From positions 1 through 16,831 of the forward strand of contig WHUZ01000268.1 in the NCBI GenBank assembly GCA_015179045.1: 16,831 bases of DNA, in the 5' to 3' direction. Below are positions 8,364-16,772 of this stretch, one piece after another. How positions within the stretch are numbered: the first letter of the stretch is position 1; every line of letters begins with the position of its first letter. The notes below the pieces were generated by a model. It saw nothing but the letters and a program-made list of their open reading frames with translations, did no database searches and had not been told where the DNA came from. The DNA is from Kalaharituber pfeilii. Taxonomy: Eukaryota > Ascomycota > Pezizomycetes > Pezizales > Pezizaceae. The position numbers were made by a program, and so were the translations under genes.

Positions 8364-9102
8364 TGTTACGGCTAAGGTGGAAACTTGCCTACCACTGTGG
8401 CAAGGGGCAAGGGTTCCACTACTAATTAGCTGCCACGGCTAAAGGTGAAGACTTACCCGCCAAGGGGAAAACGCTGACCCTGCAATCGAACATAAGACCA
8501 ACGCTGATTGACCGGACTGATCACCCGTTAGGCTTGGCTGTTGATTCTCGCATCGTTTAGATAGGGCAGTACTACGGAAGGGTGTGTCATCCGGAATGCA
8601 GCTTGATGCATACACTCGAGTTACGGAAGCTTTATTTATATACGCACATGCATTAGTACATTCGTTATCTTTGTCCCGTACTATTTTTGCATGTTTTCGT
8701 TACGTATGCCTATTACCACGGGTATTGGCATTGATAAGGAATCGCCGCGTTGCCAGCCAATTATTCATTTGTTGACTCCTCATGTATGGCTGCGCTGAAG
8801 TCTATATAAGCGCCGGCTGGCGATAGCATAGTTAGAAGAATCAAGACACAAGCGGTGTCCTAAGTTTCTCTATAACTCTGAACCTATCGTTCCCTCAATA
8901 CGCCCGTGAATCGCTCCGCTCCGCTGCGTGCTCCCCGCCGAGTAGCTGCCCTTCCGGTCCGCCGTATACACCTCCGTAGCCATTCCGACCCACCGTATTC
9001 ACACTTCCGGGACGACACCGGCACCGCTATTTTCTCCACCGTAGCTGTAACATCTGGTCCCTTCCAGCGCCCACCGGAGCCGAGCACCTCACGCCCGTAA
9101 CA
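8364..9102 (+). repeat. LTR 2, shared by both copies (739 bp)
   Basis: Same length and termini as LTR 1. It serves as the 3' LTR of copy 1 (polypurine tract on its left) and the 5' LTR of copy 2 (leader TTACACCGCTCC on its right). Differences from LTR 1 are concentrated after about 8890 and are mostly C-to-T or G-to-A. Confidence 0.95.
8803..8810 (+). promoter_or_regulatory. TATA box of LTR 2
   Basis: TATATAAG at the same LTR offset as in LTR 1. Confidence 0.7.
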
Positions 9103-9141
9103 TTACACCGCTCCTCTTTCACCTACCACCCCGCCTCCACA

Positions 9142-10490
9142 ATGTCGGCACCGGAAGACTCATCCGCTGCCTCCTCTTCCTCAAAGATCTCACCCCGGAG
9201 ATGTCGCCAACCTCCGTAACGAGCAAGCGTTTCAAGGTAATGTATCCACCCCTCTCTCTCAAAAGCTAGCAAGAGCTGCAAAACACGATAACCCACGTTG
9301 CCTAGCTATGGGCAAGTATGCGTAGTCAAATATTGCAGCAGCTAGGATTCCAGCCAGCGCCGACTCCGCAACGACAACAGCCAGCGTAGCCTCCGTGGCC
9401 TACCCAGGTCCGAAAGGCTCTCCTCCGAAGCATCTCCTCCGCCGGCTATTAATGGTGCGGTTTCCTCCGCAACCTGCAAACTTTCCCCGACCCGAGTCAG
9501 TAAATCGCACGGCCCGTACGCCTCCTTCTCGTGCCCCGCCTCGCGGTTCTCGTCGAGTACGAAGACCCTACGCCTCTTCGTTATTCCCCACGAGTCAAGC
9601 ACTGCCGTGGGGCCTTTCTCTCCTCCTCCGCCTCCTCGTTATCCCATGAGTCAGTTGATGCCGTGGGGCCTTTGTCCCTCCTCAGCCTCCTGCGAAAATT
9701 CCTCCCTCCAGAAAAGTTTGATGGGGATGAAAAAGCTTGACAATTTTCCTTCCTGGCCCAACGATAGATCAGGAGTTCGCGAATTACTGCCGACGACGAA
9801 ACCTCTCGTTTGGAGGGCCCTGCCCTCACCTTTTCCATCGGAACCCCTCAGCGTTATATGCCACGGCCTTCACCCTACTGCGTATGACCTTCCAGGACTC
9901 CTCAGCCATTGCTGAGGCTACTCGAAACATTCGGACGCAAGCAGTAGGGTAGGATGCAGGATTTCTTAATTGAGATTGATGAGTTCAAACGACGTGGCAA
10001 AGACCCCCGACCCTGTCCTCATTTCCGACGTCTCCGCCAGCATTCGGAAGATGTCCGGAACCTTCTAGCGGGTCATTTTGAGTATCGAAGCAACAAGAAC
10101 CAATGGAAGTTTCCATTGCCGACGCCCTTGGAAAGCCTGGGAAATAAGCGCTTCACTCCCTCCACCACCATGACAAACATCACCTCCGTCAGCAGCAGCT
10201 CTACGATACAGCCACCTCCAGCTCCGAAGAACAAGAAGAGCGATGACATACCTGAAGAACTGATTTAGACGAAAAGGCAACCGATGCATCAGGTACAAGA
10301 TGACGTCATGCTGCGAAAAGAAGTGGTGGAAACCCAACCGAAGCCAAAGAAGGAAGACAAAGGGGAAGTAAAACCCCCTGGAGTCACGAATCCACTCTCT
10401 CGACTAGCCCAAAGAAGACGAAGACAGATTCTGGCCACCTCATAGGCCGTCGACGGATCCGAGAGGATCACTGAACTGTCTAATTTGGAG
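9142..10490 (+). pseudogene. Gag-region pseudogene, internal copy 2
   Basis: Starts with the same ATG context (9142-9144) and Ser-rich beginning as copy 1, and carries the same lesions. These are the stop triplets at 9303-9305 and 9387-9389, the early stop after the Ser-rich segment, and TAG at 9950-9952. It also has private indels, such as an extra A near 9262 and a shortened Pro-rich stretch near 9680. The core phrases DQEFANYCRRRNLSFGGPCP and LYATAFTLLRMTFQDSSAIA match copy 1. After the stop, MQDFLIEIDEFKRRGKDPR runs open for about 100 codons to 10268, longer than in copy 1. No zinc knuckle is visible. Not functional. Confidence 0.65.
9579..9690 (+). repeat. 58-bp tandem duplication, copy 2
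   Basis: Units start CGTTATTCCCC (9579) and CGTTATCCCA (9637). The second unit is truncated relative to copy 1. Confidence 0.65.
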
Positions 10491-11200
10491 TGGATGGGGA
10501 CCCTGCTCAGCGTGTAGGACTCCCCGTCATAGCGACCTCCTCAGTTGCGAGGTAAAAATTCAAAACTGGAAAGACCGTTAGGGCTATTGTGGACCGTGCG
10601 GCCCCTGCGCCGATTGTTTCCTTGGCAGACTGGGTAAGGAGTTGAAGATGAGGTCACGAAGTAAGACCTGCGATGATCAAGATTCTTGTGAATCTTTCGT
10701 TTTTCGTTTCGCTTTCGTTTTCGTTTTCTGGCGTCCCGGTTCCCGATTCTGTTTCCTCCGCTTGGGATTATGTGCCTTCTATTGGCATTCCGGGAAAAAT
10801 CTGATAAGGCATTCGTTGATTTTATTTCGCCTTCTGTTCTGAACTCCCGCCAGACGGATTAAGGAATTTGTTCTCGATTTCGACGCCGAAGTTATGGATA
10901 TCGGCGGATGCATCATTGATTGTGTCCGAGTCAATGGCGTTCCGGGAAAGTCTGATAAGTCTCTGTTGACTTTGTTTCGTCTTTTGTTTTGAACTCTCAT
11001 CAAGAGAGCAAGGAATTTGTCTTTGAGTTTGAGCCGAAGCTATGGATATCGGCTGAATGCATCGTTGCATGTTTGATGGTCCTTGCACTCGCGTTGAGTT
11101 GTTCTTTCCTGGTGATCCCCTTGAAGAGGGTGATATTTCGTTGATTGATGCAAGCGAGCACTAGCACTCGCGATACGTTAATGTTTTTTCTTGAGGAATA
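10491..11200 (+). other. Gag-Pol spacer or protease-position segment, copy 2
   Basis: Counterpart of 5261-6010, with a shorter TTTTCG-like tract (10694-10729) and the same tandem duplication: unit A 10784-10935 and unit B from 10936 to about 11062. Unit B is strongly diverged and lacks the CCCGCCAGACGG block. No protease catalytic motif is recognisable. Confidence 0.5.
10784..11062 (+). repeat. Internal tandem duplication, copy 2
   Basis: Unit A starts GGCATTCCGGGAAAAATCTG; unit B starts GGCGTTCCGGGAAAGTCTGA at 10936, then drifts (AACTCTCATCAAGAGAGC) while keeping AAGGAATTTGTCTT and ATGGATATCGGC. Confidence 0.8.
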
Positions 11201-12570
11201 GGTATGCCGCTTACCTCCTCACCAAAGCTGGGATCATGCAATCCCTTTCGAGAATTTATATGCGAAGCCTCCCCATGGTCCAGTGTACCTGGGAAGAAGA
11301 TGAGGCTCTTTAGAGGTATATCGTCGAACACCTACCAGCAGGGAAGATACGAAGGTCAAGGTCAAAAGCAGCTTCACCGATTTTTTTTCGGAAGATAGAT
11401 GGGTCCCTCCGACCGTGCGTTGATTATAAGGGCACTAAACGAACTCACCACTCCGAACAAAACACCCTTTGCCCTTAACGTCGGAACTCCTCAAAAAAGA
11501 CCCAAAGCGGTAAATGGTTTATCAAACTCGATCTCGATAACGGCTAACAACCCCATGCGGATTAAGTCAGGCGACGAACGGCGGCTGTCAAACACAGCCA
11601 ACGGCTTATTCGAAGTACCCAGTCATACCTCTCGGACTCATCAACATACCTGCCTCCTTCGAAGAGATGATGGATGAGATCCCCACTTGCATCGGTAGAG
11701 TTGTTTGGTACCTGGGACTCTTAATCTATGAAGGCAAGTCCGAACGAGACCATAAAAGGATAGTGGAAAAGTGCTTGCCAAGATTGAGCAAACATGGGCT
11801 CGCGGTGCGAGTTCCATGTGCACGAAACCATGTTCCTTGGTCATTTTATTGTTGGCCTCGAGATTAAGATGCACCCGGTCAAACTCTCTACCATTCGCGA
11901 CTGGCCACAGCCGATAAAAGAAGGTGCAAGCCTTTCTAGGCTTTGCAAACGACTACCGCCGATTCGTCCTCAACTACTACCGCCGATTTAATTTACTCCG
12001 CTACAACCCGACCGCTTACAAGCCTTGACCGGAGACATACCCTTTATTTAGGGGGGGCAGAGCAGCAAGCTGCTTTTACGGAACTCCAAGACAAGTTCAT
12101 CAGTGCCCCCATACTGCGACAGTTCGATCGATCCCTGCCGACGATTATGAAACCGACTGCTCAGACCAGGCACTCGCTGGCGTCTTGAGCTTAAGAATGA
12201 CGTTACACCCTTCACCCCTGCGAGTACCACTCCCGAATACTGACCCCTGCCAAACGAAACTACTCTATCCACGATAACGAAACTCTTGGCAATCCTTGAT
12301 TGTACAAATGGAGGATAGAGTTATTGGGAACTAAAGTTCACCGTCTTCACTGACCACGCACTTCACCACCAAAACAACGCGCTCAACAACCAGCAAATCC
12401 AACGGTAGCCAGAAACTCTCCGAATTGATTACGTCAGTCAATACGTTCGATAGCCCTAACGGCAAAGCAGACGCTCCCTCTCGGACTGGTGAAGTGGAAG
12501 ACGTGTGGACTAATATCCCTGGGGTCAACGGTGACGAATGGGTGAGGAACGATGACGGGCTAGGTACCCG
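11201..12570 (+). pseudogene. pol: Reverse transcriptase-RNase H pseudogene, copy 2
   Basis: The same blocks as copy 1 recur: SLRPCVDYKG near 11404, then FEEMMDEIPTCIGRVVWYLG near 11655. LLIYEGKSERDHKRIVEKCL follows (to about 11775), then CEFHVHETMFLGHFIVGLEI, with YRRFVLNYYRRFNLL near 11960 in a shifted frame. FTELQDKFISAPILRQFDRS and the ETD block end near 12180. The catalytic Asp-Asp pair is missing: the site reads YLGLLIY, an in-frame loss, whereas copy 1 lost a different number of bases and frameshifts. The downstream RNase H part is heavily altered (12190-12440) but returns to NGKADAPSR near 12455. Dead copy of the element polymerase. Confidence 0.87.
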
Positions 12571-12601
12571 AACCATATTGCGAAGTGATAAATGACGATG
12601 C

Positions 12602-13193
12602 CACGACAGTAACGTGGCTCGACACTGGGGTGTGCATCGGACTCCTCTCTCGGAACTTCTAACTAGGACGGCTGAAAAGACTTATGCCAATGCCTACTAG
12701 TAGGAAGCCTTGAGGAGATAGCTATGGACTTTGTTGGAGAACTACCAAGGGCTTTAACGCTATTTCAGTTGTCACAAACCGGTTCACCGAAATGCAGCGC
12801 TGCACTATACACCGCTAAAAAACACTTTGACAACTCGAGACGTCGCCAACGCCTTCAATGACGTCCTCAGGCAATTTGGTCTACCCGCCACATCACCTCT
12901 GAACGTGGACCACAATTCGCCTCAGCCCTTCGACAAGACATTACAGAACTCCAACTCTGTACCGCTTACCACCCCCAGACCGACAGAGTCTCTGACGCGC
13001 AACATCTGGTATTGCAGAGAGTGTGTAATACAGACTCCCAAATAGTATCTCCACATCTTCCATGACCGAACTATGGCAGAGATGACGAGACTTTGGGAAA
13101 CGGTTGAGAATCTTCGTAGATCGTTGGAATCTGTCAGAGAGTTCCACGATCAACATCCGAGGAAGCCTTCAGGACCCTACGGTCCAATAATGC
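12602..13193 (+). pseudogene. Integrase pseudogene, copy 2
   Basis: The zinc-binding start HDSNVARHWGVHRT (from 12602), MDFVGELPR near 12724 and TTRDVANAFNDVLRQFGLP near 12827 match copy 1. A one-base loss in the run of C near 12887 breaks the frame. The second catalytic block then reads SERGPQFAS (Glu at 12901-12903 in the Asp position), and YHPQTD is followed by RVSDAQH. The triad is therefore damaged, differently from copy 1 (Lys). The copy 1 stop region upstream is also present. It ends near 13187-13189. Confidence 0.87.
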
Positions 13194-13508
13194 ATTGATG
13201 GCTCATGGGACAGAGCATATCGCACAAATGGGAATTCTGTGCTGCTATGCTACTCGGATGGTTCGTTGACGTGAGTACCTTTTCCTTACGGAGACTTTTT
13301 TCCCACTGGGTTTTGTCTTCGGGAAGGTTTTTAACGGCTCACTGATGATGAGTGAAAGACACACCAGTCTCACCATCGGCCACGGGCAACTGCGGTTCAG
13401 CTCGTGTGTTACCTCGCGTATAAGGTACGCCGATAGCCAAAGTATGAGACTCACAATCCCAATTAGTTCAGATTTCTGTTGGTAATTGTTACTCGGGACG
13501 AGTACCCT
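13194..13508 (+). other. Post-integrase 3' segment, copy 2
   Basis: Counterpart of 8034-8350, nearly collinear. No recognised domain and no intact frame. Confidence 0.5.
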
Positions 13509-13522
13509 AAACGGGGGGGTAA
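13509..13522 (+). promoter_or_regulatory. Polypurine tract before LTR 3
   Basis: AAACGGGGGGG then TAA directly before TGTTACGG. Confidence 0.75.
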
Positions 13523-14260
13523 TGTTACGGCTAAGGTGGAAACTTGCCTACCACTGTGGCAAGGGGCAAGGGTTCCACTACTAATTAGCTGCCACGGCTA
13601 AAGGTGAAGACTTACCCACCAAGGGGAAAAAGCTGACCCTGTAATCGAACATAAGACCAACGCTGATTGACTGGACTGATCACCCGTTAGGCTTGGCTGT
13701 TAATTCTCACATCATTTAGATAGGGCAGTACTACGGAAGGGTGTGTCATCCGCAATGCAGCTTGATGCATACACTCGAATTACGGAAGCTTTATTTATAT
13801 ACGCACATGCATTAGTACATTCGTTATCTTTATCCCGTACTATTTTTGCATGTTTTCGTTACGTATGCCTATTACCACGGTATTGGCATTGATAAGAAAT
13901 CGCCGCGGGGCCAGCCAATTATTCATTTGTTGACTACTCATGTATGGCTGCGCTGAAGTCTATATAAGCACCGGCTGGCGATAGCATAGTTAGAAGAATC
14001 AAGACACAAGCGGTGTCCTAAGTTTCTCTATAACTCTGAACCTATCGTTCCCTCACTATGCCCGTGAATCGCTCCGCTCTGCTGCGTGCTCCCCGCCGAG
14101 TAGCTGCCCTTCCAGTCCGCCGTATACACCTCCGTAGCCATTCCGACTCGCTGTATTTACACTTCCGGGACGATGCCAGCACCGCCGTTTTCCCCACCGT
14201 AGCCATAATATCTAGTCCCTTCCAGCGCCCACCGGAGCTGAGCACCTCACGCCCGTAACA
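13523..14260 (+). repeat. LTR 3 of the gypsy array (738 bp)
   Basis: The most diverged of the three LTRs. It starts TGTTACGG and ends CCCGTAACA. Most changes are CpG-to-TpG/CpA: CGCATCG at 3274-3280 is CACATCA at 13708-13714, for example. Its right side is not the retroelement leader but the interior of a minus-strand Gag pseudogene, so the array ends here. Confidence 0.95.
13961..13968 (+). promoter_or_regulatory. TATA box of LTR 3
   Basis: TATATAAG at the conserved LTR offset. Any transcript from it would run into the adjacent Gag pseudogene in antisense. Confidence 0.65.
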
Positions 14261-15079
14261 GGACGCTAACAAGATGGTTTTTCACCTGAAACCGGAGCCC
14301 GTTCCGGAAGAAAGTTAATCTTGGTTTGGTCGTCGTATCCGAGTGTTACGGCCAGAGGGGCAAACTTGATGTAGTAGGTGGAATAGTTCTCATTACCCTG
14401 CTTCAGGGCTTGAGCTTTCTTTCGGCAGTGGTCCAGGCATCTGGGTCATCAAAGGCAGCTCTGAGGGCGGTAATAAAGGCTGCGTAGTCAGCGAAGGTGA
14501 CAAGCCCCGTTGTATCATTGAAGTGTGGCTGGAACCACTGTCTGGCATTCTCGGATAGGTAGGATGCGGTTGTATGTGAGTTTCTTAGTGTCTGTGTCAT
14601 ACTGGGTAGGATCGGCGTTAAAGACAAGGTGTAGTTGAGTGATGAAGTCCTTGAATTTTCCCTGGTTCCGTCGAATGGGGCTGGGTCGGCGACCTTAGAG
14701 GCTCGAAATTGTTCCTGGGTTTGAGCGTCGTTCTGCATAATTTTCTGGAAGGATATGGTGGTGAGTTTCTAGTGTAAACAGTAATGGAAACCCTGGTAAT
14801 AGTAATCCCACAGGACTTCCATGGTTTTGGTTGTACCATGATCGGGGATGTTAAAGTTGGCCTGGGTTCCTTGTAAAGCCGAGATCATTCCACTGCCATG
14901 GGCAGCGAAGATAAAGGTACCAAATTCTCCGGGATGCCGGCTGGGATGGTAGGTTTTCCAGCAGTGGTAAGAGGTGTTGAGGCGAGGGTAGTATACAGGG
15001 TCCTCCAGGCTGTTTTCCGTGTTTCGATTGAGTTGGTACTGGTACTAGTGCTGGTGCTGGTGCTGGCGGAGTCTCCCAT
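14261..15079 (-). pseudogene. gag: Gag pseudogene of a second LTR retrotransposon (family B)
   Basis: Minus-strand Gag of the Ty3/gypsy retrotransposon-gag type. The preferred start is ATG at 15079 (MGDSASTSTSTSTSTN); the upstream in-frame ATG at 15229 falls at the presumed LTR end. The N-terminal part ends at TGA (14885-14887), and its continuation is readable in another frame (ALQGTQANFNIPDHGTT). The core follows: KVADPAPFDGTRENSR, ASYLSENARQWFQPHFND, and FADYAAFITALRAAFDDPDA (to about 14420). Near 14405 a frameshift follows ERKLK, and the protein continues as ALKQGNENYSTYYIKFAPLA with LGYDDQTKINFL, stopping near 14267. W-F and the ALRAAFDDPDAW block are classic capsid features. The rest of the element is missing: the sequence is cut by the end of LTR 3. 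Confidence 0.88.
15018..15070 (-). repeat. Trinucleotide-rich Ser/Thr repeat in family B gag
   Basis: GGTACTGGTACTAGTGCTGG and following CTGGTG units encode, on the minus strand, the alternating Ser-Thr run after MGDSA. Confidence 0.75.
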
Positions 15080-15310
15080 AGCTGCGACCGATTGGGCGAC
15101 GCAACAAAGTGTAATGAACAGGTCCGGGTCAGGGTACAGGATCTGAGTATGGGGTAGGCGGCGGGCTCGAGGCGAGGTCACAGTGCAGGCGGAGGCAGAC
15201 GCAGTTGGGACTATGAGATATCGAGACATAGATGTATTAAAAGACTAGATACACAACTTGGGTAGGAAACAAGTTATTGCATGGAGAAGCAAGAGGGAGA
15301 GGGAGGAGGG

Positions 15311-15320
15311 CCTCTTTATA
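15311..15320 (-). promoter_or_regulatory. TATA box of the family B LTR
   Basis: Minus-strand TATAAAGAGG followed by pyrimidine-rich sequence, about 230 bp upstream of the gag start. Confidence 0.55.
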
Positions 15321-15341
15321 GAAAACCCTCAGTGGAAAATC

Positions 15342-15380
15342 CAGGCAAACAAGCAAACAAGCAAACAAACAAATAAACAA
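15342..15380. repeat. CAAACAAG / CAAA microsatellite
   Basis: GCAAACAA units change into AACAAATAAACAAA. Confidence 0.8.
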
Positions 15381-15467
15381 AGTACATGGAAAACTGAGAA
15401 GCGACTAGAAGTACATGGAAAATAAAGGAAACGACAGGAAGTACATAGATGATTAAGGAATGACTGG
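15380..15467. repeat. 29-30-bp tandem repeat, three units
   Basis: Units start AAGTACAT at 15380, 15409 and 15439, with imperfect A-rich middles and CGACTAG, CGACAGG or TGACTGG ends. Confidence 0.8.
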
Positions 15468-15519
15468 AAGCAGAAGAAGCGTCAAGAATATCTAGGAATA
15501 AGCTCGGCAATACCTGTTT

Positions 15520-15660
15520 CCAGCAGATTCTACGGCTTTCCGGCAGGTCTATGGCTTCCGACAGGGTCTATGGCTTCTGGCAGGTTCTATGGCTTTCTAG
15601 CGGGTTCTGCGGCTTTCTGGCAGGTTCTGAGGATCCGGGTTCTTCTAGCAGGTTCTGGCA
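15520..15660. repeat. About 20-bp minisatellite
   Basis: Roughly seven units of a CTGGCAGGTTCTATGGCTTT-like motif, 18-20 bp, with one longer unit holding GAGGATCCGGGTTCTT. It lies in the U3-like part of the family B LTR. Confidence 0.88.
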
Positions 15661-15889
15661 GTTTCTTCGGTTTGGATTGTTAAGCAATGACCGGGATGCT
15701 GGCGGCCATGTCGCTTAAGCGTGCTCATAGGTATAGGATATATATCGGAGTGCTAGAAGGTGTGCAGTGAATTGTAAGGGTGTCAGGGTTAGCTGCACGT
15801 ATATGAGTACTGGCGAGAAGTACGTTAGTTGCCAGTATAGGACCGGAGCTGGAGGGTCTGGTGCGAGGGTCTGGGTTGGATTGTTACAG

Positions 15890-15894
15890 GGTTA
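15890..15894. repeat. Left target-site duplication of the TRIM
   Basis: GGTTA directly before TGTTATGG; identical to 16773-16777. Confidence 0.85.
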
Positions 15895-16036
15895 TGTTAT
15901 GGGTTCACCGTGACCGTAGTGTGGGCGGCCGGTGGAGCGCGTGAAAAGCGAAAAATGCAAGCGTATACGAAATGCGTATATGCAATGTAAGCGACATGCG
16001 ACAGCCGGAAAGGCACCACAGTTGCATAATGAGTAC

Positions 16037-16044
16037 TATATGAG
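16037..16044 (+). promoter_or_regulatory. TATA-like box, TRIM 5' LTR
   Basis: TATATGAG. Transcription starting about 28 bp downstream would begin near 16065, the first base of the segment complementary to the primer site. Confidence 0.6.
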
Positions 16045-16064
16045 CTACGCAGAGAACTAGCGAG

Positions 16065-16077
16065 TATCGCTAGTCAA
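16065..16077 (+). promoter_or_regulatory. Putative self-primer (predicted transcript 5' end)
   Basis: TATCGCTAGTCAA, an exact reverse complement of 16133-16145. Conserved in the 3' LTR at 16706-16718, also 28 bp after the TATA start. Confidence 0.7.
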
Positions 16078-16132
16078 GTGTCTTTTTGACCTGGCGGATG
16101 GTAACTTTCTGCATTTACCACCTCCATAACAG

Positions 16133-16145
16133 TTGACTAGCGATA
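16133..16145 (+). promoter_or_regulatory. TRIM primer binding site, self-complementary
   Basis: TTGACTAGCGATA begins one base after the 5' LTR. It lacks TGG, so priming by an intact tRNA 3' end is unlikely. The 13-bp perfect match to the predicted RNA 5' end is what self-priming of the Tf1 (Schizosaccharomyces pombe) kind needs. Confidence 0.7.
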
Positions 16146-16160
16146 AACCGGTCACCGGTT
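16146..16160. repeat. Perfect palindrome next to the primer site
   Basis: AACCGGT-C-ACCGGTT, a 7-bp stem around a single base, starting immediately after the primer site. In RNA this would compete with or frame the primer duplex. Confidence 0.75.
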
Positions 16161-16522
16161 CGATGCTTAACTTATCTCGCCAATTCCCTACGTATTAAGT
16201 ATTAAAGCCGCAGAAAGTAAGACCTTATCTGAGCCAAGAGCCAAAGAGCGAGAGCTACGAGCTAGAGCCAGAGCCAAGAGTAATATGGAAGGCCATGTAA
16301 GACAGTAAAATATTGATATTAGGCGATGCTGTATAATCCCGACATGCCAAGTGATGGGTGGCGCTTGTGCAATGCGTCTGAGGCAGCAGCAAGGATAAAG
16401 TGACGTATCAGATCCCTAGCTGATATCCTGGTCAGAAGGGTCATGTAGCACAGCGTATGAGATAATCCACGATGGCCAGGGTGGGGTAGACTCATATAGC
16501 AGCAACTCGGAGAAGTTGCCCT
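16161..16522 (+). other. TRIM internal non-coding region
   Basis: No coding frame of note. Contains a GAGCCA-type low-complexity tract (about 16230-16282: GAGCCAAGAGCC, GAGCGAGAGC). The rest is ordinary sequence, possibly including packaging signals that cannot be identified by eye. Confidence 0.7.
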
Positions 16523-16532
16523 AAGAGAGGGG
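16523..16532 (+). promoter_or_regulatory. TRIM polypurine tract
   Basis: AAGAGAGGGG, three bases (TAC) before the 3' LTR. Confidence 0.75.
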
Positions 16533-16535
16533 TAC

Positions 16536-16772
16536 TGTTATGGGTTCACTGCGACCGTAGTATGGGCGGCCGGTGGAGTACATGAAAAGCGAAAAATGCA
16601 AGCATATACGAAATGCGTATATGCGACGTAAGCGACATGCGATAGCCAGAAAGGCGCCGCAGTTGCATAATGAGTACTATATAAGCTACGCAGAGGACTA
16701 GTGAGTATCGCTAGTCAAGTGTCTTTTTGAGCTGGTGGATGGTAACTTTCTGCATTTACCACCTCCGTAACA
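16536..16772 (+). repeat. TRIM 3' LTR (237 bp)
   Basis: TGTTATGG ... CCGTAACA. It keeps the better TATA box (TATATAAG, 16678-16685) and the 13-nt primer segment (16706-16718). Confidence 0.93.

Larger units (their letters stand above)
3089..14260 (+). mobile_element. Tandem Ty3/gypsy retrotransposon array: 3 LTRs, 2 internal regions
   Basis: Three near-identical LTRs (3089-3827, 8364-9102, 13523-14260) separate two internal regions of 4536 bp (3828-8363) and 4420 bp (9103-13522). The LTRs start TGTTACGG and end CCGTAACA. A polypurine tract lies just before the second and third LTRs but not before the first, whose left flank is unrelated. Domain order gag, RT-RNase H, integrase identifies Ty3/gypsy. 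Neither copy has an intact reading frame. The outer flanks (ATGCA on the left, GGACG on the right) do not form a target duplication. The array therefore probably arose by LTR-LTR unequal recombination or a rearrangement rather than one clean insertion. Confidence 0.93.
15231..15887 (-). mobile_element. LTR-like segment of family B (right copy)
   Basis: Lies directly upstream of the family B gag on its strand. It would run TGTAACAATCC (from 15887) to AATACA (15231), read on the minus strand. Evidence is its position, the minus-strand TATA box (TATAAAGAGG, 15320-15311) and resemblance to 309-758. It is inflated by three tandem repeats: a CAAA-type microsatellite, a 29-30-bp repeat and a 20-bp minisatellite. 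No second LTR of this copy is in the window, so the ends are inferred. Confidence 0.45.
15895..16131 (+). repeat. TRIM 5' LTR (237 bp)
   Basis: TGTTATGG ... CCATAACA. TATATGAG at 16037-16044 is a TATA-like element (TATATAAG in the 3' LTR). ACTAGCG-agtat-CGCTAGT (16056-16074) is a perfect 7-bp-stem hairpin overlapping the primer-complementary segment 16065-16077. Confidence 0.93.
15895..16772 (+). mobile_element. Complete TRIM-like non-autonomous LTR retrotransposon (878 bp)
   Basis: Two direct 237-bp LTRs (15895-16131 and 16536-16772) flank 404 bp of non-coding internal DNA. The element has TG...CA ends with terminal inversions, a TATA box in each LTR, a self-complementary primer site one base after the 5' LTR, a polypurine tract before the 3' LTR, and a perfect GGTTA duplication. 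The LTRs differ at about 19 positions, all but one transitions, so the insertion is old. It has no gag or pol, so it must have used proteins from another element. It inserted close to the end of the family B LTR. Confidence 0.93.

Noticed and set aside
15079..15229. Upstream N-terminal extension of the family B Gag (ATG at 15229)
   Set aside because: The ATG lies within two bases of the presumed LTR end, in the leader; ATG at 15079 is followed by the Ser-Thr repeat and Gag sequence.
15342..15660. CRISPR-like array
   Set aside because: Adjacent tandem units without unique spacers, in a eukaryotic retroelement LTR.
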